Shown: positions 37,255 to 53,745 of the stretch, in pieces
Layout of the letters: each line of letters opens with the position of its first letter
Numbering within the stretch: the first letter of the stretch is position 1
Origin: Streptomyces sp. YIM 98790
GTDB lineage: Bacteria; Actinomycetota; Actinomycetes; Streptomycetales; Streptomycetaceae
Length of the DNA: 64,000 nucleotides
Reading direction: 5' to 3'
Assembly (NCBI RefSeq): GCF_011421595.1
Contig: NZ_WTLH01000009.1
Coordinates: 4,745 to 68,744 of the forward strand
Position numbers and translations under genes: made by a program
The notes under the pieces: model-generated
What the model was told of the DNA's origin: nothing
What the model saw: only the letters and a program-made list of their open reading frames with translations
Databases searched by the model: none

Positions 37255-38481
37255 ATGGAAACAGGAGGGGACGGCGGCAGATCCGTTGCGGACGCCGTGC
37301 GTGGCACCAGTGCGAGCGACCGGCCGGAGACGGCCGGGGCGGAAGGTCGGGGGCGGGCGGACGGACGCGGAGGCGGCGGGACGGCGGTCCCGGAGCCATC
37401 GGCCGGACCGGACCGCGGGGCCGCTGCCGACCCTACACCCGCGGACGGCGCACCCGGTGCAACCGGCGGGCCCGGTGACGGCGGCGCGGGCGGCGGCCCC
37501 GAGGCCCCGGTGCGGCGCAGCCGCCGCCGGTGGCCGCGGATCCTGCTCGGGGTGACGGCCGCGCTGCTGGCCCTGGTGCTGGCCGGGATCGGCTGGCTGT
37601 GGTGGAAGACGGAGCAGACCTTCGACTCGGTGGACCGCATCCCGGACGCCCTGCCGGACCTGCCGGAGGAGGAGCAGCCGCCCCGCTCGGCCGGCGACGC
37701 CCAGATCTACCTGCTGATCGGCCTGGACGCGGAGAGCGAGCCGGACGCCGGTCCGGGACCGGCCTGGCAGGCCGGGGCGGCGCGCAGCGACACCATGATG
37801 CTGATGCACATACCCGGCGACCGTTCCTCCGCCACCCTGGTCTCCATCCCCCGCGACACCTGGGTGGAGATCCCCGGGCACGGCGAGGCCAAGCTGAACG
37901 CCGCCTACTCCTGGGGCGGCACCCCGCTGCTGGTGCGGACCGTCCAGGAGTACACCGATCTGCGTATCGACCACCTCGCCGTGCTGGACTGGTCCGGCTT
38001 CCGGGAGCTGACCGACGCGGTCGGCGGCGTCACCATCGACGGCCGGACCATGAACGGCAAGCAGGCCCTGGCCTATGTCCGGGAGCGCAAGAACCTGCCG
38101 CAGGGCGACTTCGACCGCACCCGCCGCCAGCAGCATTTCCTGCGTTCGCTGCTGGCCCAGACGCTGTCCGGCGACACCATGACCGACGTGGGGCGGCTGA
38201 ACGGGCTGATGGAGACCATCGGCGAGGTGGTCAGCGTGGACGACCGGCTCTCCAACGGCGACATGCGCGCGCTGGCCTGGGAGCTGCGCTCGGTGCGCAG
38301 CTCCGACATCAGCTTCATGAACGCCCCGGTCATCGGCACCGGCACCGTCCAGGGCCAGTCCGTGGTGCTGCTGGACTGGGAGGCCGCCGCCCCCCTGTGG
38401 GACGCCATGCGCACCGACACCATGGAGGAGTTCCTCGCCTCCGGGGAGGCCCCGCCGCTGCTCGGGCAGACCGTCCGCTGA
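37255..38481 (+). CDS. LytR-CpsA-Psr (LCP) family cell-envelope protein
   Basis: 408 residues. A low-complexity Gly/Ala/Asp cytoplasmic head (1-85) is followed by one transmembrane helix (about 95-117) and an LCP domain outside (about 140-345) with ARSDTMMLMHI, VSIPRDTWVEIPGHGEAKLNAAYSWGG, LTDAVGGV and GDFDRTRRQQHFLRSLL. The Arg/Asp residues bind polyprenyl-pyrophosphate. LCP enzymes attach teichoic acids or other glycopolymers to peptidoglycan. There is no Shine-Dalgarno near the ATG at 37255; CACAAT 6 nt upstream may be the -10 of a leaderless message. It points away from rpsL. Confidence 0.9.
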   Translation: METGGDGGRSVADAVRGTSASDRPETAGAEGRGRADGRGGGGTAVPEPSAGPDRGAAADPTPADGAPGATGGPGDGGAGGGPEAPVRRSRRRWPRILLGVTAALLALVLAGIGWLWWKTEQTFDSVDRIPDALPDLPEEEQPPRSAGDAQIYLLIGLDAESEPDAGPGPAWQAGAARSDTMMLMHIPGDRSSATLVSIPRDTWVEIPGHGEAKLNAAYSWGGTPLLVRTVQEYTDLRIDHLAVLDWSGFRELTDAVGGVTIDGRTMNGKQALAYVRERKNLPQGDFDRTRRQQHFLRSLLAQTLSGDTMTDVGRLNGLMETIGEVVSVDDRLSNGDMRALAWELRSVRSSDISFMNAPVIGTGTVQGQSVVLLDWEAAAPLWDAMRTDTMEEFLASGEAPPLLGQTVR

Positions 38482-38719
38482 GCCACCGAGGGGGGGCGTT
38501 CACGCTGCGCGACGTGGTGCGGGAGGACCCGCTGGACAACCGGCGCCGGCGCCCACAGCCCACGGCGGCCCGCGCCCCCAGCCATCCCATCGGAGTACCC
38601 ACTGATCATCCGGACAGGTGATCAGCCGGCCACCACCCGTACCGATCGCTTGCAGCATCGTTTCGCCTGGTGAACTCGGCGACCCGGCCGAGACCCGATC
38701 CAGGAGAAGGAAACCAACG

Positions 38720-39100
38720 ATGACGTACGGAGCACGGCATCTGGCCGTGGCGGCCTCGGCAGCGGCGATCCTGCTGGCACTCCCCGCCGGCACGGCGACC
38801 GCCCTTGACGGCGACAGCGACACCGGGGTGGGCGGTCTGCTGTCCAACCTCTCCGGCAGGAACTCCTCCGGCCACGCCAATCTCTGCGGCACGGGCAAGC
38901 TGGGACTCCTGAAGGAGCTGACCTGCGTGACCGAGGACACCGGCCACGGCGGCGGCGACCACGCCGGCCCCGTCGGCGGTCTGCTGTCCAACCTCCTGTT
39001 CGCCCGCAACGCCTCCGGCCACAGCAACAACTGCGGCAACGAAACCGTGGCGATCCTCACCCGCACCACCTGCGTCACCGTGGACCGCTCCGGCCACTGA
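38720..39100 (+). CDS. Small secreted protein with two Cys-pair repeats
   Basis: 126 residues. Signal peptide 1-28 with likely cleavage after TATA. The mature part contains two repeats of about 42 residues (37-78 and 85-126), each VGGLLSNL...R N x SGH x N x CG ... TCVT, with Cys pairs C56/C69 and C105/C118 at the same 13-residue spacing. It is small, secreted, hydrophobic and Cys-paired, like chaplins, but the Cys spacing differs from the chaplin domain. ATG at 38720 follows CAGGAGAAGG. Its neighbours (LCP gene before, orphan binding protein after) give no functional clue. Function unknown, surface role inferred. Confidence 0.8.
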   Translation: MTYGARHLAVAASAAAILLALPAGTATALDGDSDTGVGGLLSNLSGRNSSGHANLCGTGKLGLLKELTCVTEDTGHGGGDHAGPVGGLLSNLLFARNASGHSNNCGNETVAILTRTTCVTVDRSGH

Positions 39101-39229
39101 GGGGTCCACGGCACCCCGGCGGTACGGGGAAGGGCCCGGCGCCCGCCGCCCGATTCCCCAGATCCGGCGGGCACCGGCCGCGCAACACCACAGGACAGGA
39201 ACCGAGCAGGGCGAGCGAAGTGGTCTGAT

Positions 39230-40435
39230 ATGCCTTCTGTGTCGTCGTCTTCTTCTCTGTGCATCGGGGTGGTGGCACCGCTGACCGGGCGGCTGGCGCC
39301 CCTCGGGGCACCGCTGCTGTACGTTGCCCGCACACTGGCCCCACGGCTGCCGCAGGTGCGCAGCGGGGGCCGCCGCCACGCCGTGACCGTCACCGTGCGT
39401 GACTCCCGCTCCGATTCGCGGGCAGCTCGGCAGGCGGTCCGCGAACTGGCCGGGCAGGACGGCGCGCACATCGTGCTCGCCATGGCCGGGACCCGCGTGC
39501 TGCCGGCCGTCACCGACGCCTGCGAGCAGGAGGGGGTGCCCTGCGTCTCGACCACCTTCCCCTGGCAGGCGTACCTTCACGCGCGCGGCGCCGGTCCCGG
39601 GCACCGGTTCCGCTGGACGTACCACTTCGCCTGGGGGCTGGACGACATCGCCCGCGTCTTCGCCGGCCTGTGGGAACGGACCGGTCACCGGGGCCCCATC
39701 GGCTGCCTGTGGAACGACGATCTGCAGGGCACCCTGCTGCGCCACGAACGGTACGGCTTCCCGCCCGTGGCGTCCGCGCACGGGCACACCCTGGCCGACC
39801 TCGGCGCCTACCGGGAACCGGCCGCGGACTTCCGCGCGCAGGTGGACCGGATGCGCGAGAGCGGCGCCGGCATCATCACCAGCGCCGCCACCGCCACCGA
39901 CCTGGCCCTCTTCCACCGCCGGGCCCGCGAGGCGGGGCTCCGCCCCCGGCTGATCACCTGCTCGCGCTGGCTGACCTACCCGCATACCCGCACCGCCGCT
40001 CCCGGGGTGCACGGCGAACTCGCCGACGCGCGCGTGGCCACACTCGTGTACTGGAGCCCCGACCACCCCTGCCGCTCCAGCCTGGACGGCACCACCTGCG
40101 CGGAACTCGCCGACGCCTACCGGCAGGCCACCGGCAGCCCCTGGCTCCAGCCCCTGGGCCTGGCGCACGCCCTGCTGGAGACCGCCCACCACGCGCTGAC
40201 CACCGCGGCCGATCCCACGGACCGCGCGTCCGTCGCACAGGCCATCGGCGAAACACCCGTGGACACCATCGCCGGCACTCTCGACTGGTCCCGGGGGCCG
40301 GCCCCGAACATCGCGCTCCTGCCCCTGACCGGCGGCCAGTGGCACCCCGGCCCGGACGGCCCGCGCCTCGCCCTGGTGAGCAACGCCGGCCACCCCGGCC
40401 TCCCCCTCACCGGCGATCTCATCGCCGCCCGGTAG
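39230..40435 (+). CDS. Orphan type I periplasmic-binding-protein fold protein without export signal
   Basis: 401 residues resembling Leu/Ile/Val-type substrate-binding proteins: IGVVAPLTGRLAPLG at the start, the alternating Rossmann-like lobes, GIITSAATATDLALFHRRAREAGL and VHGELADARVATLVYWSP. Usual relatives are lipoproteins of ABC importers. Here there is no signal peptide or lipobox, and no permease or ATPase genes nearby, so it is probably cytoplasmic, perhaps a ligand sensor. The ATG at 39230 has no clear ribosome binding site; no in-frame upstream start offers a signal sequence. It converges on rpoC. Confidence 0.75.
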   Translation: MPSVSSSSSLCIGVVAPLTGRLAPLGAPLLYVARTLAPRLPQVRSGGRRHAVTVTVRDSRSDSRAARQAVRELAGQDGAHIVLAMAGTRVLPAVTDACEQEGVPCVSTTFPWQAYLHARGAGPGHRFRWTYHFAWGLDDIARVFAGLWERTGHRGPIGCLWNDDLQGTLLRHERYGFPPVASAHGHTLADLGAYREPAADFRAQVDRMRESGAGIITSAATATDLALFHRRAREAGLRPRLITCSRWLTYPHTRTAAPGVHGELADARVATLVYWSPDHPCRSSLDGTTCAELADAYRQATGSPWLQPLGLAHALLETAHHALTTAADPTDRASVAQAIGETPVDTIAGTLDWSRGPAPNIALLPLTGGQWHPGPDGPRLALVSNAGHPGLPLTGDLIAAR

Positions 40436-40640
40436 TCTCCCCCGCCGCTCCGGTTCCGGAACCGGAACCGGCCGCACCGGCAGTCCGTCCGGAGCACCCG
40501 GGCCGGACTGCGGTGAGGGCCCATGGGGCTGCCGCACCGCACCGGGGCGCGCCGTGGTGGTCCTGCCCGGGAGAACGGGCGGGAGCCGCGACACCGCAGA
40601 CTGCCCGGCGGCCGGTGGCCGGTGAGCAGCTGACCACACG

Positions 40641-40675
40641 CCGGTGGCCCCGCGCACGATGCGCGGGGCCACCGG
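40641..40675. terminator. Bidirectional terminator between the orphan binding protein and rpoC
   Basis: Perfect 16-bp stem CCGGTGGCCCCGCGCA with loop CGA, 29 nt past the rpoC stop and about 205 nt past the converging gene. Confidence 0.85.
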
Positions 40676-40703
40676 TGCATCCAGCCTCAGCCGGTCATGG
40701 CGG

Positions 40704-44606
<3,903 letters not shown>

Positions 44607-44713
44607 TCTCGTCAATCCCTCTCAGGGTCTCGTGTCATCAATTGGTCTGTCGGGGTCCGGGGTGGGGCCGGGGCACTCCCCGCCCGGTGGCAAGGGGTGC
44701 CCGGCCCGGCCCG

Positions 44714-48199
<3,486 letters not shown>

Positions 48200-48291
48200 G
48201 AGGGGGTCCTTCCGAGGGCTCGGACTCTCTGCGCGCATACCTGTCCCCCTGGTGACGGGCAGGGGGCGGCTATTAGGCAGCGCAAAGGGAC

Positions 48292-48320
48292 AGTGTAGCC
48301 ACAAGACCCACTGATGTCCA
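48292..48320 (-). promoter_or_regulatory. Promoter of rpoBC
   Basis: -35 TGGACA (48315-48320), 17-nt spacer, -10 TACACT (48292-48297) on the minus strand. A start near 48285 gives a leader of about 86 nt. Confidence 0.7.
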
Positions 48321-48714
48321 CTGCCGGATCCGGGGATCGTCACCGTCCCTCGATCCGGCAGGCCACTGTAGTGCGCGCAGACACGCGCATACCGCCTGCC
48401 GTCCGCTCCGGCCGCCTCGTGAACCGGAGCGCGGCGCCGCGGCTTCCTCGTAGCCGGACGACACCGTCTGCCGCATCACTTCCCGCTTCCGCACCTATCC
48501 ATGCATCGAATGCGACCCGAATCGCGGGACCCGCTCCGCCGTGCCATGCCCGTACGCGTGAAGTGCGTCCTGAGAATCGCGCGGCGGATGCGGTTCGTCA
48601 AGGGGACCGTGCGGCGGCGGGCCCCCGGGGGGAGCCCGGGACCCCCGGGACGACGCGGAACCGAAGATCACCATACCCGCCGCCGCCGACAGGGCAACCC
48701 CGTGTCCAGCACGA

Positions 48715-48750
48715 CGAAGGGCGACCACCCCATCGGGTGATCGCCCTTCG
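48715..48750 (-). terminator. Terminator/attenuator after rplL
   Basis: 16-bp stem CGAAGGGCGACCACCC with loop CATC. The single C-A mismatch on the plus strand is a G-U pair in the minus-strand RNA. It lies 62 nt past the rplL stop. Confidence 0.85.
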
Positions 48751-48811
48751 CGCGGTCCGGTTGATCCGCGTCGCCCGGGACGCGGACCGGTCCGGTGTCA
48801 GACGAGCGAGG

Positions 48812-49201
48812 TCACTTGAGCTCGACCGAGGCGCCGGCGCCCTCCAGGGACTCCTTGGCCTTGTCGGCGTCGGCCTTGCTGGCCTTCTCCAGCACCGCCT
48901 TGGGGGCGCCGTCGACCAGCTCCTTGGCCTCCTTCAGACCCAGCGAGGTCAGCTCGCGCACGACCTTGATGACCTGGATCTTCTTGTCGCCGGCGGCGGT
49001 CAGGACGACGTCGAACTCGTCCTTCTCCTCGGCGGCCTCGGCGGCACCGCCGGCGGCGGCACCCCCAGCGGCGGCCACGGCGACCGGGGCGGCGGCCTCG
49101 ACGTCGAACTTCTCCTCGAACTTCTTCACGAACTCGGAGAGCTCGATCAGGGTCATGGTCTCGAACTGCTCGAGCAGCTCGTCCTGGCTGAGCTTCGCCA
49201 T
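48812..49201 (-). CDS. rplL: 50S ribosomal protein L7/L12
   Basis: 129 residues: N-terminal dimerisation domain ([34 protein letters not shown]), Ala/Gly hinge (about 36-60) and the C-terminal domain [57 protein letters not shown] that recruits translation GTPases. It follows rplJ by 105 nt. Confidence 0.98.
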   Translation of the reverse strand: MAKLSQDELLEQFETMTLIELSEFVKKFEEKFDVEAAAPVAVAAAGGAAAGGAAEAAEEKDEFDVVLTAAGDKKIQVIKVVRELTSLGLKEAKELVDGAPKAVLEKASKADADKAKESLEGAGASVELK

Positions 49202-49306
49202 GATGGCGGTCCTTCCACTAGATCGGCTGGTGCCGGAATGTCTGCCGGATGGTGAGTGCGGCGGGTCTGGCCCGCCAGGCCGGGTGCGGAGCCGGTGTGG
49301 CCGGCC

Positions 49307-49858
49307 TCACTCGGCGTCGGCGGGCGCCGGGGCTCCGGCACCGCCCTGCTCGACCTTGCTGCGCAGCGCGTCCGCGGTGCGGACGAACTTCGAGAGCGGG
49401 GCCTGGAAGGTCGCCGCGGCCTTGGCCATGGACGCCTTCATGCCACCGGCCAGCTTGGCGAGCAGCACCTCGCGGGACTCGAGGTCCGCAAGCTTCTGGA
49501 TGTCCTCGGCGGTCAGGGGCTTGCCGTCGAGCACGCCGCCCTTGATGACCAGCGCGTCGTTGTCCTTGGCGAAGTCCCGAAGGCTCTTCGCCGTGGCGAC
49601 CGGGTCACCGGTGACGAACGCCACCGCGGTCGAGCCGGAGAAGTAGGCATCCAGCTCGGTGATCCCGGCCTCGTTGGCCGCGATCTTCGTCAGGGTGTTC
49701 TTCGCCACACGGTACTGGGCGTTCTCGCCCAGGGCCCGGCGCAGATCCTTCATCTGCGCCACGCTCAGACCGACGTAGGCGGTGACGACCGCGCCGGTGG
49801 AGTTCTCGAACTTCTCCTTGATCTCCGCAACGGCCGCGATCTTGTCGGGTGCTGCCAT
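49307..49858 (-). CDS. rplJ: 50S ribosomal protein L10
   Basis: 183 residues, base of the ribosomal stalk ([40 protein letters not shown]...[11 protein letters not shown]). The C-terminal helix that carries L7/L12 dimers ends in an Ala/Pro/Glu tail. The gene has a 225-nt leader with a terminator-type hairpin, the L10 autoregulatory leader. Confidence 0.97.
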   Translation of the reverse strand: MAAPDKIAAVAEIKEKFENSTGAVVTAYVGLSVAQMKDLRRALGENAQYRVAKNTLTKIAANEAGITELDAYFSGSTAVAFVTGDPVATAKSLRDFAKDNDALVIKGGVLDGKPLTAEDIQKLADLESREVLLAKLAGGMKASMAKAAATFQAPLSKFVRTADALRSKVEQGGAGAPAPADAE

Positions 49859-50199
49859 GAACCTCTGCCCTCCTTCCGGGAATGTCGGACCGCTCGGAAG
49901 GGGAGGCGAGATGCAGAAAAAGCCCCGGCGCAGGGCACGGGGCGCAACATCCGCGAACCGGTTCCCGGGGCGGGGCCCCGGCCGGAAGCGGCGTGGTCTT
50001 CCTCGTCACCTGCGCGGGCTGTCCGCGTTCGCGGATCCTTCGGCCACCGGGTTCGGCCCGGCGGCAACCAGCGGTCTCTGGCTTCACGGCAAGAGTAGGC
50101 GACGCCGCTCCCGCCAGGCAAATCGCCCTCCCCGTGCCCGCCGGACGGCGGGCACGGGGAGGGCGAGGCTGCGCGGGGCGCGGTGTGCGGGCGGGCGGC
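49859..50199 (-). promoter_or_regulatory. L10-type leader with attenuator, and rplJ promoter
   Basis: Promoter: -35 TTGCCT (50116-50121), 18-nt spacer, -10 TACTCT (50092-50097). A leader of about 225 nt follows to the ATG at 49858. Near its end GCCCCG/CGGGGC (49922-49943) forms a stem directly followed by five U in the minus-strand RNA (49917-49921), a classical intrinsic terminator and rare in this genome. The position matches the known L10 leader, where L10(L12)4 binding controls the operon. Confidence 0.7.
50124..50165 (-). terminator. Terminator of the lipoprotein gene
   Basis: Perfect 19-bp stem CGCCCTCCCCGTGCCCGCC with loop GGAC, 34 nt past the stop of the lipoprotein gene. It overlaps nothing of the rplJ promoter but ends 3 nt before its -35. 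Confidence 0.9.
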
Positions 50200-51216
50200 T
50201 CAGGCGCGGGGGCCTGCGCCGGACCCGAGAGCGTCCAGGCCGAAGGGGTCGAAGCCCTCCTCCAGCTCCGCGGCGTCGACCACGTCCCCGGCCGGGGGGT
50301 GCTCCACGGCCGGCGCGGCGCCGTAGTCGCTGTACCGGGTGGACTGCACCACCGACCCCTCGGGCATCTCCATGGTCATGTCGATCCGCACCGGGTAGTC
50401 GTTCTCGTCCACCCAGATGGCCAGCTGGTACTCCTCGTCCCCGGACTCGGCCAGCTCCGAGCGCATCAGCTCCAGCTCCTCCTCGGAGAGGAACTCCGTG
50501 GACGGGTCCATGGCCATCAGGTCCTCGGCGGTGAGGGTCCCCTCGTAGCGGTTGACGGTGGCCCCGTCCAGGGTCTCCTCGCCCTTCCACTCGATGTCAG
50601 GGGACTCCAGCATCAGCCCCACCTGGGCGGCCGGGCTGTACGAGGCGCTGTTGAGCTGGTCCAGCATCCGGTCCAGCTGCGGTTCGCCCTCCTCCGCGAT
50701 CGCCTGTTCCAGGTCGACCTTGATCCAGGACTTGCCGGACAGCCCTTCCTCCATCAGCGGGCTGCTCATGTACATCACATTGTCGACCAGGCGGACACGC
50801 ATGGTGGCGTCGAGCTCGGCGAGCCGGTCCAGCTCCCCGGACGCCTCCGGGTCCTCGGCGGCGAGCTCGGCGAACAGGTCCAGCATCGCCTGGATGTAGC
50901 CGTTCATGTCCGCGGTGGCATCCATGGCGAGCGGCTGCCAGCCGATGGTGCCGCCCACCGACGTCTCCATCCCGTCCATGCCCATGATGTCCATGGTGGT
51001 GACGGACTCGAAGACCGCGGAACGGGCCTCCTGGCTCTTCCTGGCGGTGGCCTGCAGCGCCTCCACCGCGGCGCTCTGCGAACGGGCGGAGTCCTTCTCG
51101 GAGCGCGCCTTGGGCGCTTCCCCGGACGAGCCGCTGCAGGCCGCGGTGACGACCAGCAGACCGGCGGTGGCGGCGCTCAGTGCGGTGGCGCGCGCGGTGG
51201 TGCGCAGGGTACGCAT
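50200..51216 (-). CDS. Lipoprotein of the LppX/LprG-like group
   Basis: 338 residues. Signal peptide with the lipobox LLVVTAAC (lipidated C27), then a Lys/Ser linker and a beta-rich domain (about 45-325) resembling the lipid-carrier-like LppX/LprG fold: SWIKVDLEQAI, YEGTLTAEDLM, LAIWVDENDYPVRIDMTMEMP. The tail after residue 300 is acidic. Probably binds a hydrophobic ligand or senses the envelope, but no ligand can be named. ATG at 51216 follows GGGGGGAAGC. It is an insertion-like stand-alone unit between rplA and rplJ, flanked by terminators on both sides. Confidence 0.8.
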   Translation of the reverse strand: MRTLRTTARATALSAATAGLLVVTAACSGSSGEAPKARSEKDSARSQSAAVEALQATARKSQEARSAVFESVTTMDIMGMDGMETSVGGTIGWQPLAMDATADMNGYIQAMLDLFAELAAEDPEASGELDRLAELDATMRVRLVDNVMYMSSPLMEEGLSGKSWIKVDLEQAIAEEGEPQLDRMLDQLNSASYSPAAQVGLMLESPDIEWKGEETLDGATVNRYEGTLTAEDLMAMDPSTEFLSEEELELMRSELAESGDEEYQLAIWVDENDYPVRIDMTMEMPEGSVVQSTRYSDYGAAPAVEHPPAGDVVDAAELEEGFDPFGLDALGSGAGPRA

Positions 51217-51291
51217 GCTTCCCCCCGGAAAGACGTGGAACGGCTGTGCGGAAACTTTCCTTTGCCACCGTAACGCACCCGCCGGGACGCC

Positions 51292-51334
51292 GAAGCGCCC
51301 GTTCCGGCCCAAGGACGGGCGGAACGGGCGCTTC
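51292..51334 (-). terminator. Terminator of rplKA
   Basis: Perfect 14-bp stem GAAGCGCCCGTTCC (51292-51305 with 51321-51334), extended by GCCC/GGGC after a one-base bulge, loop AAGGAC. It lies 28 nt past the rplA stop. Confidence 0.85.
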
Positions 51335-51361
51335 TGACGGAGTTTCAGCCGACGCCGGGAA

Positions 51362-52078
51362 TCAGACGGCGGTCTCCTCCACCAGCAGGTTGCGGGTGCG
51401 GTTCGGGTCGACCGGCACACCCGGGCCCATGGTGGTGGAGAAGGTGGTCTTGCGGATGTAGCGGCCCTTGGCCGCGGACGGCTTGAGCCGGGTGATCTCC
51501 TCCAGCGCGGCGGCGTAGTTCTCCACCAGCCTGGCCTCCTCGAAGGAGGTCTTGCCGATGATGAAGTGGAGGTTGGCGTGCTTGTCCACCCGGAACTCGA
51601 TCTTGCCGCCCTTGATCTCGGTGACGGCCTTGGCCACGTCCATGGTGACGGTGCCGGTCTTGGGGTTGGGCATCAGACCGCGGGGGCCGAGCACCCGGCC
51701 CAGCCGGCCGACCTTGCCCATCAGGTCCGGGGTGGCGACGACCGAGTCGAAGTCCAGACGGCCGCCGGCCACCTCCTCGATCAGTTCGTCGGCGCCCACG
51801 ATGTCGGCGCCCGCGGCACGCGCGGCCTCGGCACGGTCACCGGTCGCGAAGACCAGGACCCGGGCGGTCTTGCCGGTGCCGTGCGGAAGGTTCACGGTGC
51901 CGCGCACCATCTGGTCCGCCTTGCGGGGGTCCACACCCAGCCGCATGGCGACCTCGACGGTCGCGTCGAACTTGACGGGGGACGTCTCCTTGGCGAGCCG
52001 GACGGCCTCCAGCGGCGCGTACAGACGCGTCCGGTCGACCTTCGCCGAGGCGTTGCGGTGCCCCTTGCTGCGCTTCAC
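51362..52078 (-). CDS. rplA: 50S ribosomal protein L1
   Basis: 238 residues, [35 protein letters not shown] and [24 protein letters not shown]. It builds the mobile L1 stalk at the E site and is a known translational repressor of rplKA. GTG at 52078 follows AGGAGCAGCA. Confidence 0.97.
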   Translation of the reverse strand: MKRSKGHRNASAKVDRTRLYAPLEAVRLAKETSPVKFDATVEVAMRLGVDPRKADQMVRGTVNLPHGTGKTARVLVFATGDRAEAARAAGADIVGADELIEEVAGGRLDFDSVVATPDLMGKVGRLGRVLGPRGLMPNPKTGTVTMDVAKAVTEIKGGKIEFRVDKHANLHFIIGKTSFEEARLVENYAAALEEITRLKPSAAKGRYIRKTTFSTTMGPGVPVDPNRTRNLLVEETAV

Positions 52079-52163
52079 TGCTGCTCCTGTTGCTGTACGG
52101 AATAAGTCGTCGGAGTCGTGGTGCGGGCCAGCGCTCGGCCCTCCCACAGGTGGGGGTGCGGGC

Positions 52164-52598
52164 TCAGCCCTCGACGGTGACGCCCATCGACCGGGCGGTG
52201 CCGGCGATGATCTTCTCCGCGGCGTCCAGGTCGTTGGCGTTCAGGTCGGGCATCTTGGTGGTGGCGATCTCCCGGACCTGCTCGCGGGTGAGCTTGCCGA
52301 CCTTGGTCTTGTGGGGCTCGCCGGAGCCCTTGTCCAGGCCCGCGGCCTTGAGGATCATCTTGGCGGCCGGCGGGGTCTTGGTGATGAAGGTGAAGGAGCG
52401 GTCCTCGTAGACCGTGATCTCCACGGGGATGACCCAGCCGCGCTGCGACTCGGTGGCCGCGTTGTAGGCCTTGCAGAACTCCATGATGTTCACGCCGTGC
52501 TGGCCCAGGGCCGGGCCGACCGGCGGGGCCGGGTTGGCGGCGCCGGCCTGGATCTGGAGCTTGATCAGCCCCGTGACCTTCTTCTTCTTGGGAGGCAT
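52164..52598 (-). CDS. rplK: 50S ribosomal protein L11
   Basis: 144 residues, [34 protein letters not shown] with the Pro residues of the thiostrepton-binding region in wild-type form. It binds the GTPase-associated 23S region and activates RelA-type stringent control. Confidence 0.97.
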   Translation of the reverse strand: MPPKKKKVTGLIKLQIQAGAANPAPPVGPALGQHGVNIMEFCKAYNAATESQRGWVIPVEITVYEDRSFTFITKTPPAAKMILKAAGLDKGSGEPHKTKVGKLTREQVREIATTKMPDLNANDLDAAEKIIAGTARSMGVTVEG

Positions 52599-52630
52599 GA
52601 TTCGTCTTCTCCGGGTCAGTGATGTCGCGA

Positions 52631-52652
52631 GGCCCCGGCCGTGACCGGGGCC
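52631..52652 (-). terminator. Hairpin between nusG and rplK
   Basis: 8-bp GC stem GGCCCCGG with loop CCGTGA in the 222-nt gap. It is short and may be a leader element rather than a terminator. Confidence 0.4.
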
Positions 52653-52688
52653 GCTGGGACCCGGACCGGCACGAAGCCATACCGCACC

Positions 52689-52717
52689 ACGTTAACGGGT
52701 GCGGCGAGAGGGGCAAA
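52689..52717 (-). promoter_or_regulatory. Possible rplKA promoter
   Basis: Minus strand TTTGCC (52712-52717), 17-nt spacer, TAACGT (52689-52694), between nusG and rplK. It lacks the full -35 consensus. Confidence 0.4.
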
Positions 52718-52820
52718 ATCCGGGCCGTGCCCCGCCCCCGCCCAGCGGCGGCGGCACGGCACGGCCCCGAACAGCGCTGTCTGCCCGACGGATGCGGTGT
52801 GCTCCGCCCGATCCTCCGGG

Positions 52821-53663
52821 CTAGTTCTTCTGGATCTGGTCGAAGCTCAGCTCGACCGGGGTCTCCCGGCCGAAGATCTCGACCAGGCCCTTGACCTTCT
52901 TGGCGTCGGCGTTGATCTCGTTGATCGTGGCCTGGAGGGTGGCGAAGGGGCCGTCGGTGACGGTGACGGAGTCACCCACCTCGAAGTCCAGCACCTGCAC
53001 CTCGACCTTGCGGCCCGGAGCGGCGGCGGCCTCGCCGGCCTCGGCGGCGGCCTTCCGCTCCACCTCCGGGGCGAGCATGCTGACGACCTCGTCCAGGGTC
53101 AGCGGGGTCGGGTTGTAGGCGTTGCCGATGAAACCGGTGACGCCGGGGGTGTGCCGGACCACGCCCCAGGTCTCGTCGTTCATGTCCATCCGCACCAGCA
53201 CATAGCTGGGCAGGCGGTTCTGCTTGACGGTGCGCCGGTCGCCGTTCTTGATCTGGACGACCTCTTCCTGCGGCACCTCGATCTGGTGGATGTACTCCTC
53301 GACGTTCAGCGAGACCGCGCGCTGCTCCAGATTGGTGCGCACCCGGTTCTCGTATCCCGCGTAGGTGTGCACCACGTACCACTCGCCGGGCTGGTGCCGC
53401 AGCTCCTCGCGCAACGCCGCGACCGGGTCCACCGGCTCCGGCTCCGGCTCGGCGGCGGGGGCCTCGGCGGCGGGCGTCTCGGCATCGGCACCGGCGGCGG
53501 TGCCGACCACGGTGCCGGTGTCGGTGCCGGTGTCCGCGGCGGCGGTGTCGGCGGTGTCGGCAGCCTCGGTGGAGTCGACGAGATCCGCTGCCTCGACGAT
53601 GTCGCGCTCGGTGTCATCGCCCCCATGGGAGACGGAGGCATCGTTCGGGTTCACGTCAGACAC
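52821..53663 (-). CDS. nusG: Transcription termination/antitermination factor NusG
   Basis: 280 residues. An acidic, Ala/Glu/Thr-rich N-terminal extension (about 1-95) precedes the NGN domain ([28 protein letters not shown]...[27 protein letters not shown]) and the C-terminal KOW ([43 protein letters not shown]). It couples RNA polymerase to Rho and to S10 on the ribosome. GTG start at 53663. It follows secE as in nearly all bacteria. Confidence 0.97.
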   Translation of the reverse strand: MSDVNPNDASVSHGGDDTERDIVEAADLVDSTEAADTADTAAADTGTDTGTVVGTAAGADAETPAAEAPAAEPEPEPVDPVAALREELRHQPGEWYVVHTYAGYENRVRTNLEQRAVSLNVEEYIHQIEVPQEEVVQIKNGDRRTVKQNRLPSYVLVRMDMNDETWGVVRHTPGVTGFIGNAYNPTPLTLDEVVSMLAPEVERKAAAEAGEAAAAPGRKVEVQVLDFEVGDSVTVTDGPFATLQATINEINADAKKVKGLVEIFGRETPVELSFDQIQKN

Positions 53664-53745
53664 GTTAGCTGCTTCTTCCTGGCTTCACAGTGGTTGGGAA
53701 GGTGCCGGAGCGGGCGGCGCCGAGGGGCGCCGCGCTCCGGTGGCG

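Larger units (their letters stand above)
48200..48811. other. rplL-rpoB intergenic region
   Basis: A 612-nt gap without a gene. It contains the rplL terminator (48715-48750) and the rpoBC promoter (48292-48320). The 390 nt between them show nothing I can name. Confidence 0.6.

Noticed and set aside
38720-39100. Assignment as chaplin
   Set aside because: The two Cys lie 13 residues apart rather than about 18, and the chaplin core sequence is absent; recorded as chaplin-like only.
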